A stretch of 64,000 nt of DNA from Commensalibacter papalotli (GTDB taxonomy: Bacteria; Pseudomonadota; Alphaproteobacteria; Acetobacterales; Acetobacteraceae). Of the stretch, positions 26,421 to 35,759 are shown piece after piece (position 1 is the stretch's first letter; the number at the start of each line of letters is the position of its first letter). Where the stretch lies: contig NZ_CAMXCI010000001.1 of NCBI RefSeq assembly GCF_947179115.1, forward strand, positions 1 to 64,000, read 5' to 3'. The notes below the pieces were generated by a model, which was not told where the DNA came from, did no database searches, and saw only the letters and a list, made by a program, of their open reading frames with translations. The translations under genes were made by a program, and so were the position numbers.

Positions 26421-27410
26421 ATGTTCATTGAGACTAAGGCTTGGCATTGGTATGGTTCAGACAATCCAATGGAATTAGATTTAAAAACATACCAAATGGG
26501 TCCTTTAGCAGATCATCAAGTATTAATTGAAAATAGAGCAATAGGATTAAATCCTGTTGATTGGAAATTAATGTTAGGGTTTTCCAAAGATTGGAAACAA
26601 GGTCAAATTCCAGGTGTAGATGGTATGGGAGTTGTCGTAGCTGTTGGTAAAGATATGCGTCATATTCGTATTGGCTCACGATATACTTACCATACTGATC
26701 TTCGCTTTTCAGGCAGTTTCAGCCACCACATAGTGGTTGATGGGCGTGCTCTGATTGCTGTACCTGATCGACTAAACAATGTCTCTGCAGCTGCTTTTCC
26801 TTGTCCAGGTTTAACAGCATGGCAAGCTTTCCAAAAAACTTCAAATCTTGGAGGAAAATCAGTTTTGGTTAATGGTGCAGGGGGCGGTGTTGGTAGTCTT
26901 TTGACACAATTATTAATTGATGCTGGGGCTAAAGTTTACGTAACTGCCAGTTCACATCGCCATCAAATGTTGCGCAGTTATGGAGCAATTGCAACGTTTG
27001 ACTATCATGATCAAGATTGGCATCAACAATTGCAAAAAGCTTTGGCAGGGCAGCCACTTTATGCAGCATATGATACAGTAAATGGTCAAAGTGCAGCAGA
27101 AATTGCCCCTTTATTAGGGTTTTATGGGCATTTGATTTGTATTCAAGATAGAATAGAAAAAGCCCCATTGCCTGCATTTACAACCAGTATTTCTTTACAT
27201 GAAATTGCTTTGGCTTCAACACATGTCTTTGGCAGTGATCAGCAATGGGCATGCTTGGTGCAAGATGGACAATTGTTACTTAATCACATTGCTGATTATA
27301 AATTACACTTGCCACAGATACATACCGTGCAATTTGAAGATATTCCAGAAGTTTTGTCATCATTAAAACAAAATAATAATGGAATAAAATATGTGGCTTG
27401 TATTAATTAA
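26421..27410 (+). CDS. Zinc-independent MDR-family alcohol dehydrogenase / quinone oxidoreductase
   Basis: A 329-residue medium-chain dehydrogenase/reductase. The N-terminal GroES-like part shows AIGLNPVDWKLMLGF and IPGVDGMGVVVAVGKDM; the nucleotide-binding part shows SVLVNGAGGGVGSLLTQL, the Rossmann glycine motif for NADPH. Zinc ligands of classical alcohol dehydrogenases are not evident, which suits the quinone reductase-like branch. The substrate is unknown. It stands alone, with 276 bases of featureless AT-rich DNA upstream after the small membrane gene and about 230 downstream. The start has a GAGGG ribosome site. Confidence 0.88.
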   Translation: MFIETKAWHWYGSDNPMELDLKTYQMGPLADHQVLIENRAIGLNPVDWKLMLGFSKDWKQGQIPGVDGMGVVVAVGKDMRHIRIGSRYTYHTDLRFSGSFSHHIVVDGRALIAVPDRLNNVSAAAFPCPGLTAWQAFQKTSNLGGKSVLVNGAGGGVGSLLTQLLIDAGAKVYVTASSHRHQMLRSYGAIATFDYHDQDWHQQLQKALAGQPLYAAYDTVNGQSAAEIAPLLGFYGHLICIQDRIEKAPLPAFTTSISLHEIALASTHVFGSDQQWACLVQDGQLLLNHIADYKLHLPQIHTVQFEDIPEVLSSLKQNNNGIKYVACIN

Positions 27411-27639
27411 AAAATTAAAATAACCAAAGCTTTTAACAATATCAGTGAGGTGAAAAACGGTTAAATAATATATTTATTTCATAAGATAGAAGTATAATAG
27501 TAGAGTGTTTATTCGATGCTGATAATAACGGTATATTCTGACTTTTATATTATATGAAATATATATTAAAAAAGTTAAAATTTAACAAAAGATATGCAAA
27601 CTATGGTCAAAGCCAATAATAGTTGAAAATGAGGTTTAA

Positions 27640-28446
27640 ATGGATGGTAGTTTATTACTAAATGATTTTTTCTTGGTTCCACAAACAATCCCCAAAGTGG
27701 CATTGATTACAGGGGCTACTATTAGGTTAGGAAGAGAGATAGCCTTGACGTTGGCAAGGGTTGGCTTTGATGTTGCTATTCATGCACGCTGTCATACTGT
27801 TCAGGCTGATCAAGTCTTACAAGAAATCCAAGATCTAGGTCGTTCTGCTATTTTATTAACAGCAGAGCTTTCTAATCCTGATGAAGTAGGCTTTTTGATA
27901 GAACAAGCTACTCAAAAGTTGGGGCCAATAGGTGTATTGGTTAATAATGCCAGTGTTTTTGATCGGGATGAATGGGATACTGTAACGTTAGAAACGTGGC
28001 AACATCATCAAAACCCTAATTTGTGGGCACCATTTCAATTGATTCAAGATTTTGCAAAGGCTCTTCCTACTGGTGCAGAAGGATGTGTGATCAATATGCT
28101 GGATCAACGTGTTTGGTCACTAACCCCTCATTTTGTCAGTTACACTATTTCCAAAGCAGCTCTATGGACGTTGACGCAAACAATGGCTTTAGCGCTGGCA
28201 TCAAAATCTATTCGGGTGAATGCAATCGGCCCAGGCCCAGCCATGGCGCACAAGCGGCAAAGTGATGAACAATTTAATCGTCAGTGCCAGTCGACACCTT
28301 TGGGGCAAGGTACCTCTTCACAAGAAGTGGCAAGAGCAGTATTAGGGTTGCTTTGCTTACCATCAGTGACGGGTCAAATGCTTGCATTGGATGGTGGGCA
28401 GCATTTACAATGGTCTCCTGCGCTAGGGGTTTATAATGATGAGTAA
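27640..28446 (+). CDS. Short-chain dehydrogenase, pteridine reductase / FolM-like
   Basis: A 268-residue SDR. The cofactor motif is VALITGATIRLGREIA, of the T-G-x3-R-x-G type used by PTR1 and FolM, with VLVNNASVF and the catalytic YTISKAA (Y-x3-K). The segment INMLDQRVWSLTPHF is characteristic of pteridine-reductase-like SDRs from alphaproteobacteria. folB starts 12 bases downstream, which supports a role in reducing dihydropteridines or dihydrofolate; that role is inference from family and context. The first 15 residues are an extension ahead of the Rossmann strand, so a later start cannot be excluded. Confidence 0.8.
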   Translation: MDGSLLLNDFFLVPQTIPKVALITGATIRLGREIALTLARVGFDVAIHARCHTVQADQVLQEIQDLGRSAILLTAELSNPDEVGFLIEQATQKLGPIGVLVNNASVFDRDEWDTVTLETWQHHQNPNLWAPFQLIQDFAKALPTGAEGCVINMLDQRVWSLTPHFVSYTISKAALWTLTQTMALALASKSIRVNAIGPGPAMAHKRQSDEQFNRQCQSTPLGQGTSSQEVARAVLGLLCLPSVTGQMLALDGGQHLQWSPALGVYNDE

Positions 28447-28458
28447 TAGAATTTAAAA

Positions 28459-28860
28459 ATGAGTTTTTTCCCTTCATGGTCAAATAGACCAGCACTTAGA
28501 CGTATTTTTATAAAAAATTTAGTTCTACAAGCTCGAATTGGGGTTTATCCTTTTGAGCAGGAAACTACGCAACGCTTACAGGTTAATATTTCTATTGGAG
28601 TGATAGAGGAAAAAGGCGTAGGTATTGATGATATTGCCCGCACTGTTTCTTATGAAGATATTACCAATCAGGTTAAAACGATTATAAAAAATACACATTT
28701 TCATTTAGTTGAAACATTGGCAGAAACAATTGTTGAAACAATTTTAGAAGATAAACGTGTCTATGTAGCGCGTGTGATGCTAGAAAAACTGGATATTATT
28801 TCTGAAGCGCAAGCTGTAGGCGTTGAAATAGAGCGTTGGAATGAGGATACTCAGATTTAA
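28459..28860 (+). CDS. folB: Dihydroneopterin aldolase FolB
   Basis: Cleaves dihydroneopterin to 6-hydroxymethyl-dihydropterin in folate synthesis. The 133-residue length is usual. IFIKNLVLQARIGVYPFEQE holds the start of the fold and the substrate-side glutamate, TVSYEDITNQVK the second motif, and FHLVETLAETIVETIL the third; the catalytic lysine is in MLEKLDII. It lies between the FolM-like gene (12 bases) and the ABC ATPase gene (3 bases), an apparent operon. Confidence 0.95.
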   Translation: MSFFPSWSNRPALRRIFIKNLVLQARIGVYPFEQETTQRLQVNISIGVIEEKGVGIDDIARTVSYEDITNQVKTIIKNTHFHLVETLAETIVETILEDKRVYVARVMLEKLDIISEAQAVGVEIERWNEDTQI

Positions 28861-28863
28861 AGA

Positions 28864-29481
28864 ATGATTGAAGCCAGCAAAGATTCTGTTTTATCAATAA
28901 AAAAAATATCTGCTCTTGATCAGGGACCATATTCCCTTGAGGTTGCTAGTGGTGATTGTATTGTGATTACAGGGGAATCTGGTGTGGGTAAATCAGTTTT
29001 CTTGCGAATGATTGCCGATTTAATCCCTAATCAAGGTCAAGTGTTTTTAGATGATAAAGAACGTAATTTTTTTCCGGCACCAGAATGGCGTAAACGCGTA
29101 ACTTATATTGCAGCTGAATCTGGATGGTGGGCGCAAACGGTTAAAGAACATTTTGCTAACCTTGATTTAGTGCGCTATTGGTTACCTAAATTTAACTTAA
29201 AAGAAACATTGCTGGATGCAGATATTCTACAACTTTCAACGGGTGAAAAGCAACGAATGGCATTATTAAGAGCGATCTCTGCAAAGGTTCGCTTTTTATT
29301 ACTTGATGAAATAACGTCTGCATTAGACCCCAAAACAGTTTTGGTTGTAGAGAAATGTGTGCAAGAGTTACAACAGCAAAACATCGGTACTTTGTTGGTC
29401 TCTCATAATATGGAACAAGTGCAACGACTGGCAACAAAACATTATCAGTTAAGAACGGATCAGTTAGTAATTTGTGAATAG
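28864..29481 (+). CDS. fetA: ABC transporter ATP-binding protein, FetA (YbbL) type
   Basis: A 205-residue ATPase: Walker A TGESGVGKSVF, signature LSTGEKQRMALLRA, Walker B FLLLDEITSALD and the switch histidine in LLVSHNMEQ. The very short size and the permease of the FetB family 550 bases downstream identify it as the ATPase of a FetAB-type iron or metal exporter. The two genes are normally adjacent; here a dead Sel1 gene separates them. It follows folB by 3 bases. Confidence 0.85.
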   Translation: MIEASKDSVLSIKKISALDQGPYSLEVASGDCIVITGESGVGKSVFLRMIADLIPNQGQVFLDDKERNFFPAPEWRKRVTYIAAESGWWAQTVKEHFANLDLVRYWLPKFNLKETLLDADILQLSTGEKQRMALLRAISAKVRFLLLDEITSALDPKTVLVVEKCVQELQQQNIGTLLVSHNMEQVQRLATKHYQLRTDQLVICE

Positions 29482-29574
29482 TCATAAAATACTAACTGAT
29501 AATTCAAATGATTTTTAGGGTGTTTAGTGATGGGAACTTTAAAAAGAAATTGGATTTAAAAATTTATTATTCTT

Positions 29575-29915
29575 TTATGGTGGGCATTAGAATAATGCTA
29601 TCAACGTAGATCAGTTGATAGCTGCACATTAAAAAGCCGCAGATGAAAGGGATAGTGAAGCACAGTATACTCTTGGTTTGCTTTATGAAATGTTTAAAGA
29701 GTATGATCTGGCAGTTAAATATTATACTACGGCTGCTGAGCAGATCAATGATAGGGCAGGATTAAGTCTTGGGTGTATGTATGTTAATGGTCGGGGTGTT
29801 GACCAAAATTATTAAAAGCCAAAGAATATTATAAATAAGCCTGTTTAAATAAGTCGCAAGTGGGTTGTTATGCTTATAAGAGGCCTAATAAGGAATAGAG
29901 TAAATATAATTTAAA
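29575..29915 (+). pseudogene. Dead Sel1/TPR repeat gene between fetA and fetB
   Basis: One frame reads AAH, TAA, KAADERDSEAQYTLGLLYEM, then KEYDLAVKYYTTAAEQ and AGLSLGCMYVNGRGVDQNY before TAA. After a one-base shift the repeat resumes: LKAKEYYK, TAA, ACLNKSQVGCYAYKRPNKE, TAG. These are clear Sel1-like units (A-x-Y-x-L-G-x-x-Y; G-x-G-V). No start or intact frame remains. The insertion or decay explains the unusual gap inside the fet pair. Confidence 0.7.
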
Positions 29916-30031
29916 AGGTTGTATATTATATCGTGGTTTTTCCTTTTTTTAATGTCAAATACCCCTTAGCATCTCATAAGAATTCATTTATAACAGCCAA
30001 CAGTAATTACTTTATAAGTGTAATATTTTAA

Positions 30032-30832
30032 ATGAATGGCTATATCCATCTCAGCTTTATCGATCTTTCTTTGGCGACATCGTTATTATTGTTCATTACA
30101 ATCTTATCGATGGTGTTATCGATTGGTATAGGGCGAACTGTTATAATTGCTGCCACTCGGTTGGTACTGCAATTATTATTGGTAGGTTTTATATTATTAA
30201 AAGTCTTTGCATTACAATCTTTTTGGTACAGCCTGTTGGTTGTTATTGTGATGATGTTGGCTGCCAGTCGAGAGATCGTTGCTCGTCTTAAATCAGGAAT
30301 AAAATGGCGATGGACTTTGGGTATAAGTGGCACGGTAACGGGTATTGTGACATTGATTGTAAGCTTTGTTGCTTTAAATACAGCATTGCGCCCACATCCT
30401 TGGTATGATGCGAAATATTTTATTCCTTTAACTGGGATGATCTTGGGGAATGTGATGAGTGCAGCCTCCTTGTCTTTAAAAGGGTTGCTGGATATCATCC
30501 AAAGAGAGCAGCGAACCATTGAGGCACGTTTGGCGTTGGGGCATACACGTGGGGAAACTTTTAATCCATTGATACGTCAGGCGGTGGTGATTGGAATTAT
30601 GCCCTTAATTAATCAAATGTCTGCCGCAGGAATTGTAACGTTACCAGGAACGATGTCTGGGCAAATTTTGGCGGGAATAAATCCTTTTGATGCAGCAAAA
30701 TACCAGATTTTATTAATGCTGCTTATTTCGAGTGCGGGGATTTTAGCTGCAATTGGGGTATCTTTTCTGGCGGTTTTACGCATTACAGACCACAGAGACA
30801 GGTTGAGAATAGATCATTTATTTAAAAAATAA
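30032..30832 (+). CDS. fetB: ABC transporter permease, FetB (YbbM) type
   Basis: A 266-residue permease with about six to seven membrane helices. Motifs typical of the family: ATRLVLQLLLVGFIL near the N-terminus, FIPLTGMILGNVMSAASLSL, RQAVVIGIMPLINQMSAAGI and TLPGTMSGQILAGINPFDAA. With FetA it exports iron or relieves peroxide stress in other bacteria. It begins with an ATG after an AT-rich stretch without a strong ribosome site. Confidence 0.92.
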   Translation: MNGYIHLSFIDLSLATSLLLFITILSMVLSIGIGRTVIIAATRLVLQLLLVGFILLKVFALQSFWYSLLVVIVMMLAASREIVARLKSGIKWRWTLGISGTVTGIVTLIVSFVALNTALRPHPWYDAKYFIPLTGMILGNVMSAASLSLKGLLDIIQREQRTIEARLALGHTRGETFNPLIRQAVVIGIMPLINQMSAAGIVTLPGTMSGQILAGINPFDAAKYQILLMLLISSAGILAAIGVSFLAVLRITDHRDRLRIDHLFKK

Positions 30833-31123
30833 TTATTTAATAAAGCTGTTTATAATCAAGAACAGCTTCAATACTTGTTAAAGATACATTTGCACTTATG
30901 TAGCGAAAAAACTGAAGAGGAATATCCTGGTGCCAAGGAACAAGATGGTGGTGATAACCATGCAAAAAATGGTTGTAGTAAAGGATTTATACTTATTAAT
31001 ATAGTTAAGTTTTTTTGCTAAGAGGGGGAAGGTGAACTCGAAGAATATTTGAAAATATGGCTTATTCCTGGCGCTAAAAAATACGTAAAACAAATATTGA
31101 CCAAGTTTATGTCTTTAAGATTG
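30833..31123 (+). pseudogene. Possible gene remnant downstream of fetB
   Basis: The fetB frame stays open after its stop for about 60 codons (QEQLQYLLKIHLHLCSEKTE, then YPGAKEQDGGDNHAKNG and ILINIVKFFC), meets TAA, and continues EGEGELEEYLKIWLIPGAKK to a TGA. Protein-like composition suggests the wreck of a separate gene, but there is no recognised family. The remainder to 31251 holds only the terminator listed next. Confidence 0.3.
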
Positions 31124-31191
31124 GTATGATAAATATCACAATCTTAGTGATCGCGTATATCTATCGTGAAGTTTCGATTATACTAGGACAA

Positions 31192-31219
31192 TAAAAAAGA
31201 CTTTGAAAAAAGTTCAAAG
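31192..31219 (-). terminator. Terminator of the FYDLN-protein gene
   Basis: CTTTGAA (31201-31207) pairs with TTCAAAG (31213-31219). On the minus strand the stem is followed within two bases by six T (A run at 31193-31198). Confidence 0.75.
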
Positions 31220-31251
31220 CCTTTATTTAAAAAGTTGATATAAATCTGTTT

Positions 31252-31572
31252 TTAAGAATCGTCGTCTCTGCCATCATCTTTGATGACTTCGATTTCAGAG
31301 CCGATTGTATCGTCATCATCTTCAAGATCTGAAGTGTCTTCGATCACAGTATCAACATCTGTATCATCTGTATCTAAATCATCTGTATCTATAGAAGTAT
31401 CTAAACCTTTATTATGAATAGTATCATCTTCTTCTGGAGGACGGCCACGGGGCAGTTCGACAGGTTGTTCAGTGCTGCATTTAGGGCATACAGGTGGCAT
31501 TTTGTTAAGATCATAAAAACGAGTACCACATGAACAACATACTCGTTTAATACCCAACTCTATTTTAACCAT
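31252..31572 (-). CDS. FYDLN acid-domain protein (TIGR02300 family)
   Basis: A 106-residue protein. The N-terminal zinc-ribbon-like part has two CxxC pairs, RVCCSCGTRFYDLNK and PPVCPKCSTEQ, including the family's FYDLN. The rest is a low-complexity tail of Asp and Glu (for example TDDLDTDDTDVDTV). The family is confined to alphaproteobacteria and commonly stands divergent from aroA, as here (159 bases apart). Function unknown. Confidence 0.93.
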   Translation of the reverse strand: MVKIELGIKRVCCSCGTRFYDLNKMPPVCPKCSTEQPVELPRGRPPEEDDTIHNKGLDTSIDTDDLDTDDTDVDTVIEDTSDLEDDDDTIGSEIEVIKDDGRDDDS

Positions 31573-31730
31573 TGATTTATTCTACCTCTAACCAATAAAG
31601 TATACACAGGCGACATGCCAGTTTATAGCCCATATGTCAAACTTTAAAATGACAATTTCAATATTTCTGATAAAAGTTTTATGACGCGTAGTGAATTATT
31701 TAGCAATAATTTATTTTAGAAAGTAAAGAT

Positions 31731-33074
31731 ATGACCAATTCTTCTGCAACAAAACCACTTACTGTTTCTTTTTTACAATCGCCATTACAAGGGAAAATTA
31801 AAGTCCCTGGGGATAAGTCCATCAGCCACCGTGCATTAATGTTTGCAGCCCTTGCTACGGGGGAAAGTCATATCACAGGGTTGTTGGAAGGCGAAGATGT
31901 AATGCAAACAGCACAAGCAATGCAGGCATTAGGTGCAAAGCCACAACGTATTGCCGAGGGTGAGTGGCATGTTATCGGTAAAGGCATTGGTCAATTAACT
32001 GAACCAGAAGATGTGCTGAATATGGGAAATTCTGGGACCTCTGCACGCTTGCTAAGCGGTATCTTAGCCAGCCATGGTTTTTTAAGCATTATGACTGGTG
32101 ATGGCAGCTTGCGTAAAAGACCTATGAAGCGTGTTACTGTGCCTTTGTCAGAAACAGGTGCAAGGTTTGAGACACGAGAAGGCGGTAAATTGCCTATGGC
32201 AATCATAGGAACAGCGAAAGCCAAGCCATTAGAATATTGCCTGCCTGTTGCATCTGCTCAAGTGAAATCAGCTATTTTGCTAGCAGGGTTAAATGCACAT
32301 GGGATTACTTGTGTTGAAGAACCTGTTGCAACGCGTGATCATACTGAAAATATGTTAAGTCATTTTGGGGTCGAGGTTCATGTTGAGAACTTGCCCAAAG
32401 GAGGCAAAAAAATCAGTGTTAAAGGTCCAGTAACATTGACGGGAAAAGATATCAAAGTTCCAGGGGACCCTTCATCGGCTACGTTTATGTTGGTTGCGGC
32501 TGCAATGATCAAGGGATCAGATGTTTGCATTGAAAATGTTGGATTAAATCCATTACGCACTGGTGCCTTTGAAGTTTTGAAATGGATGGGTATAGATTTG
32601 CAAATCTTGAATGAACGTATTGAAGGTGGGGAACCAGTTGGAGATTTAGTCATCAAAGCAGGCGAGTTAAAAGCAGTGGATGTTCCTCCTGAACATGCAC
32701 CTTCTATGATTGATGAATATCCGATTCTCTCTGTTGCAGCTGCATTTGCTCATGGCAAGACAATTTTCAGAGGACTAGAAGAGTTAAGAGTTAAAGAAAG
32801 CGATCGTTTTACTAGTATCGTGGAAATGTTGCGTGGTAACGGTGTACAGGTTGATATAGACGGGGATGATTTAATTATCCATGGCACTGCGGGCAATATA
32901 CCTGGTGGTGGATTGGTTGCTACACATATGGATCATCGTTTGGCGATGAGTGCATCTATTCTAGGTCTGGTTGCGCAAAAGCCGGTGAAGGTTGATGATA
33001 TTACTTTTATTCGTACCAGTTTCCCAAATTACTTTCCATTAATGAATGCTTTGGGGGCAAAGTTTGACATATGA
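31731..33074 (+). CDS. aroA: 3-phosphoshikimate 1-carboxyvinyltransferase (EPSP synthase)
   Basis: Sixth step of the shikimate pathway: joins shikimate 3-phosphate and PEP. The 447 residues show VPGDKSISHRALMFAAL, NMGNSGTSARLLSG, the LRKRPMKR loop, ASAQVKSAILLAGL, TRDHTENML and ELRVKESDR. The motifs GDKS, SAQVK and RDHTE match those described for class II enzymes such as the Agrobacterium CP4 type, so this enzyme is predicted to be less glyphosate-sensitive (inference). The stop overlaps the cmk start as ATGA, indicating coupled translation. Confidence 0.96.
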   Translation: MTNSSATKPLTVSFLQSPLQGKIKVPGDKSISHRALMFAALATGESHITGLLEGEDVMQTAQAMQALGAKPQRIAEGEWHVIGKGIGQLTEPEDVLNMGNSGTSARLLSGILASHGFLSIMTGDGSLRKRPMKRVTVPLSETGARFETREGGKLPMAIIGTAKAKPLEYCLPVASAQVKSAILLAGLNAHGITCVEEPVATRDHTENMLSHFGVEVHVENLPKGGKKISVKGPVTLTGKDIKVPGDPSSATFMLVAAAMIKGSDVCIENVGLNPLRTGAFEVLKWMGIDLQILNERIEGGEPVGDLVIKAGELKAVDVPPEHAPSMIDEYPILSVAAAFAHGKTIFRGLEELRVKESDRFTSIVEMLRGNGVQVDIDGDDLIIHGTAGNIPGGGLVATHMDHRLAMSASILGLVAQKPVKVDDITFIRTSFPNYFPLMNALGAKFDI

Positions 33075-33706
33075 GTAAGAAACTAATTATTGCAATTGAT
33101 GGCTTGTCAGGGGTTGGCAAAGGCACTTTGGCCAAAGCGCTGGCAAAGCAATTATCCCTTCCATATTTGGATACGGGTTTATTATACCGTGCAGTAGGCC
33201 GAAAAATGCTGGATGCGGGTGTTGCGGTAGAAAGTGAAGCTGTTATTCATATCGCAGAGCAGTTATCCCAAAAAGATTGGAGTAGGGATGATTTACGCAC
33301 ACCCGAAGTTGATAAAGCGGCCAGTCAGGTTGCAGCACAGCCCAAGGTAAGGGCTGCTTTGTTAGATATGCAGCGTCACTTTGCTACGCAACAAGGGGTA
33401 GTCATGGATGGTCGTGATATCGGTACAGTGATTTTTCCCAGTGCAGATATTAAGCTCTTTGTGATTGCTTCGGCCAAGGTGCGTGCAGAGCGTCGTTGGT
33501 TACAATATACCAAAGATCCCAATGATCCTTTGAAGACAAAGCAAATTGAAAAAATTGCTGCAGAGCTTTCCGAGCGAGATGAAGCGGATGCTTCTCGTGC
33601 GATTGCGCCCCTTCGTCCAGCAGAAGATGCTAAAATCATTGATACAGATCATCTGAGTGCTGATGCGGTGCTTGCTCAAGCACTGGAAATAATACATCGT
33701 TACTAA
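33071..33706 (+). CDS. cmk: Cytidylate kinase
   Basis: Phosphorylates CMP and dCMP with ATP. A 211-residue P-loop kinase: IAIDGLSGVGKGTLAKAL (Walker A), YLDTGLLYRAVG, VMDGRDIGTVIFP and SERDEADASRAIAPLR (the CMP-binding arginine and aspartate region). It overlaps aroA by 4 bases. In related genomes rpsA follows directly; here it is displaced by 2.3 kb. No terminator is obvious after the gene. Confidence 0.96.
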   Translation: MSKKLIIAIDGLSGVGKGTLAKALAKQLSLPYLDTGLLYRAVGRKMLDAGVAVESEAVIHIAEQLSQKDWSRDDLRTPEVDKAASQVAAQPKVRAALLDMQRHFATQQGVVMDGRDIGTVIFPSADIKLFVIASAKVRAERRWLQYTKDPNDPLKTKQIEKIAAELSERDEADASRAIAPLRPAEDAKIIDTDHLSADAVLAQALEIIHRY

Positions 33707-33780
33707 AGAGAGTTTTTGTTGTCTTATTTTTATAATTATCATTAAATTGGATTACGATACATTATAAAAATGAGTCGACA

Positions 33781-34443
33781 ATGAAAGTAATTGGTTTATT
33801 GGGTGGTATGAGCTGAGAGTCAACCGTAACTTATTATCAACTCATCAACCACAAAGTCAAAGAAAAGCTTGGTGGATTACACTGTGCTAAAATTTGTCTT
33901 TATAGCGTTGATTTTGGTGAGCTTTAACAACTACAACATCAAGGAAAATGGGACGAAGTGGGGGAATTACTTGCCAAAGCTGCTCGTAAAGTTGAGGCGG
34001 GTGGAGCAGAATTTTTGGTTATTCGCACCAATACAATGCATAAATTTGTAGATCAAATCCAAAGTGTGATTGCTATTCCAGTCAGTCATATTATAGATGT
34101 CACGGCTTAAAAAATATAGAATGATGCGTTAAAACTGTTGGGCTGTTAGGCACAAAATTTACAATGGAAAAAGATTTTTACAAGCCTCGTTTATTGGATA
34201 AGTTTGATATTTAAACAATTATTCCTTCCTCTTCTCCACGTGAAATCATTCACGATATTATTTATAACGAGCTTTGTTTAGGAATAATAAATTCTGCTTC
34301 TAAGAGGATATTTTTGGATATTGTTCAGGATCTACATAAACAAGGTGCAGAGGGGATTATTCTTGGTTGCACTGAAATCCCACTATTGATCCAGCAACAA
34401 GATTCAGCTTTAGGTGATAAAAAGTATCTGGTTGATATGTAAT
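33781..34443 (+). pseudogene. Dead aspartate/glutamate racemase gene
   Basis: Starts MKVIGLLGGMS then TGA at 33814 where the family has Trp, followed by ESTVTYYQLINHKVKEKLGG. A second stop (TAA, 33925) follows FGEL; then LLAKAARKVEAGGAEFLVI and RTNTMHKFVDQIQSVIAIP, IDVTA and stops TAA and TAG. A frameshift near 34135 leads to VGLLGTKFTMEKDFYKPRLL, another TAA after FDI, and an intact end containing the second catalytic cysteine region IILGCTEIPLLI to the TAA at 34441. Both cysteine regions can be followed, so the loss is recent. The 257 bases after it hold nothing recognised. Confidence 0.9.
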
Positions 34444-34700
34444 AATCAATATTTTTAAAGCAAAGTGATGACTATATAATTAATGATTACTTTTTTAATT
34501 TTCAGGAATGGCTCACTTAATGAAAAATAAGTTGTAATTATGAAAGCTGAATATTCGTTGGTTCGCATCGAAGTTGATCTTATCAATGTTTTTTTAATTA
34601 TTTATACTGTGAAATATAATTTTAAATCAGCTTTTCAATGTAACTTGTTAAGTATATAGTTTTTGAAAATTAAACCGTTATTTAAATAACAGGTGCGCTG

Positions 34701-35759
34701 ATGAAAAATACAAATACTCCCTTTTATAATCCATCGTTAAGTTATGAAAATAATTACCAACAAGGTCCTTTTGGCGATTTTTCAAAGCCTCCTAAGGTAA
34801 ATATCCAAGTTGCCAAACCAACACGTTTTTTGGATTTGGATGTTAATTTACCATTTGGTATACCCGCTGGCCCTTTGTTGAATGCTAATTATATCAAAGC
34901 TGCTTTTGCATATGGGTTTGATTTATGTGTTTATAAAACCGTGCGCACCAAAGCGCATAAAAGCCATGCTTTACCTAATATATTATCCATTCATCCTCAG
35001 GGGATGCTATCAGCCAACCTTGATACTGTATTAGCTGATTATCATTATCAATCCCCAATTTCAATTACTAATTCTTTTGGTGTGCCTTCTTATAGTCCTG
35101 AAATTTGGCAAGAGGATTTGGCCAATGCCGTAAATGCGGCTCAAAAGGGGCAATATGTCATTGGTAGCTTTCAAGGGACACCAGGAAATTCTGTTAATAT
35201 CGAAGAGGATTATGCATTGGCTGCACGGTTGGTTGCTGAGACCAAAGCGCCTATTTTAGAGGCTAATTTGAGTTGTCCTAATGAAGGTGTAAATAAATTA
35301 CTGTGTTTTGATTTTGACAGGGTTGAACGTATTGCAAAAGAAATTAAAAACAGTGTTCCAGATAGACCTTTATTTTTAAAGCTTGCTTATTTTGCTAATG
35401 ATACAGAGGTTTTACCGCTTCTTAAAAAATTAGATGGTATTGTTGATGGTTTCAGCACAATTAACACCTTATCAGCAAAGCCCGTTGATCAAGAGGGAAA
35501 ACCAGCCTTGGGGGCTGACCGACCAACAGGGGGTGTTTGTGGGGATGCTATTCGTTGGGCTGGGCTTGATATGGTAAAGCGTTTAGTTAGATTACGGAAT
35601 GAGTTAACCAATCATTTTGCCATTATTGGTGTTGGGGGTGTTTGTTCCGTAGAGCATTATCAAGAATATATTGATGCTGGAGCTGATGCTGTAATGAGTG
35701 CTACGGGGGCTATGTGGAACCCAAATTTAGCGTTTGATATAAAGACACAATATAGCTGA
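34701..35759 (+). CDS. Dihydroorotate dehydrogenase-superfamily flavoenzyme
   Basis: A 352-residue FMN TIM-barrel protein. The N-terminal FGIPAGPLLNANYIKAAFAY and DLCVYKTVRTKAH correspond to the FMN-binding start of the DHODH barrel; EANLSCPNEG is the conserved N-x-S-C-P-N substrate loop; FLKLAYFAND, ADRPTGGVCGDAIR and IIGVGGVCSVEHY give the phosphate-binding end. This sequence is not the usual class 2 PyrD of proteobacteria, so either a class 1-like DHODH or a related pyrimidine oxidoreductase is possible. Together with the dead racemase it separates cmk from rpsA. Confidence 0.78.
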   Translation: MKNTNTPFYNPSLSYENNYQQGPFGDFSKPPKVNIQVAKPTRFLDLDVNLPFGIPAGPLLNANYIKAAFAYGFDLCVYKTVRTKAHKSHALPNILSIHPQGMLSANLDTVLADYHYQSPISITNSFGVPSYSPEIWQEDLANAVNAAQKGQYVIGSFQGTPGNSVNIEEDYALAARLVAETKAPILEANLSCPNEGVNKLLCFDFDRVERIAKEIKNSVPDRPLFLKLAYFANDTEVLPLLKKLDGIVDGFSTINTLSAKPVDQEGKPALGADRPTGGVCGDAIRWAGLDMVKRLVRLRNELTNHFAIIGVGGVCSVEHYQEYIDAGADAVMSATGAMWNPNLAFDIKTQYS

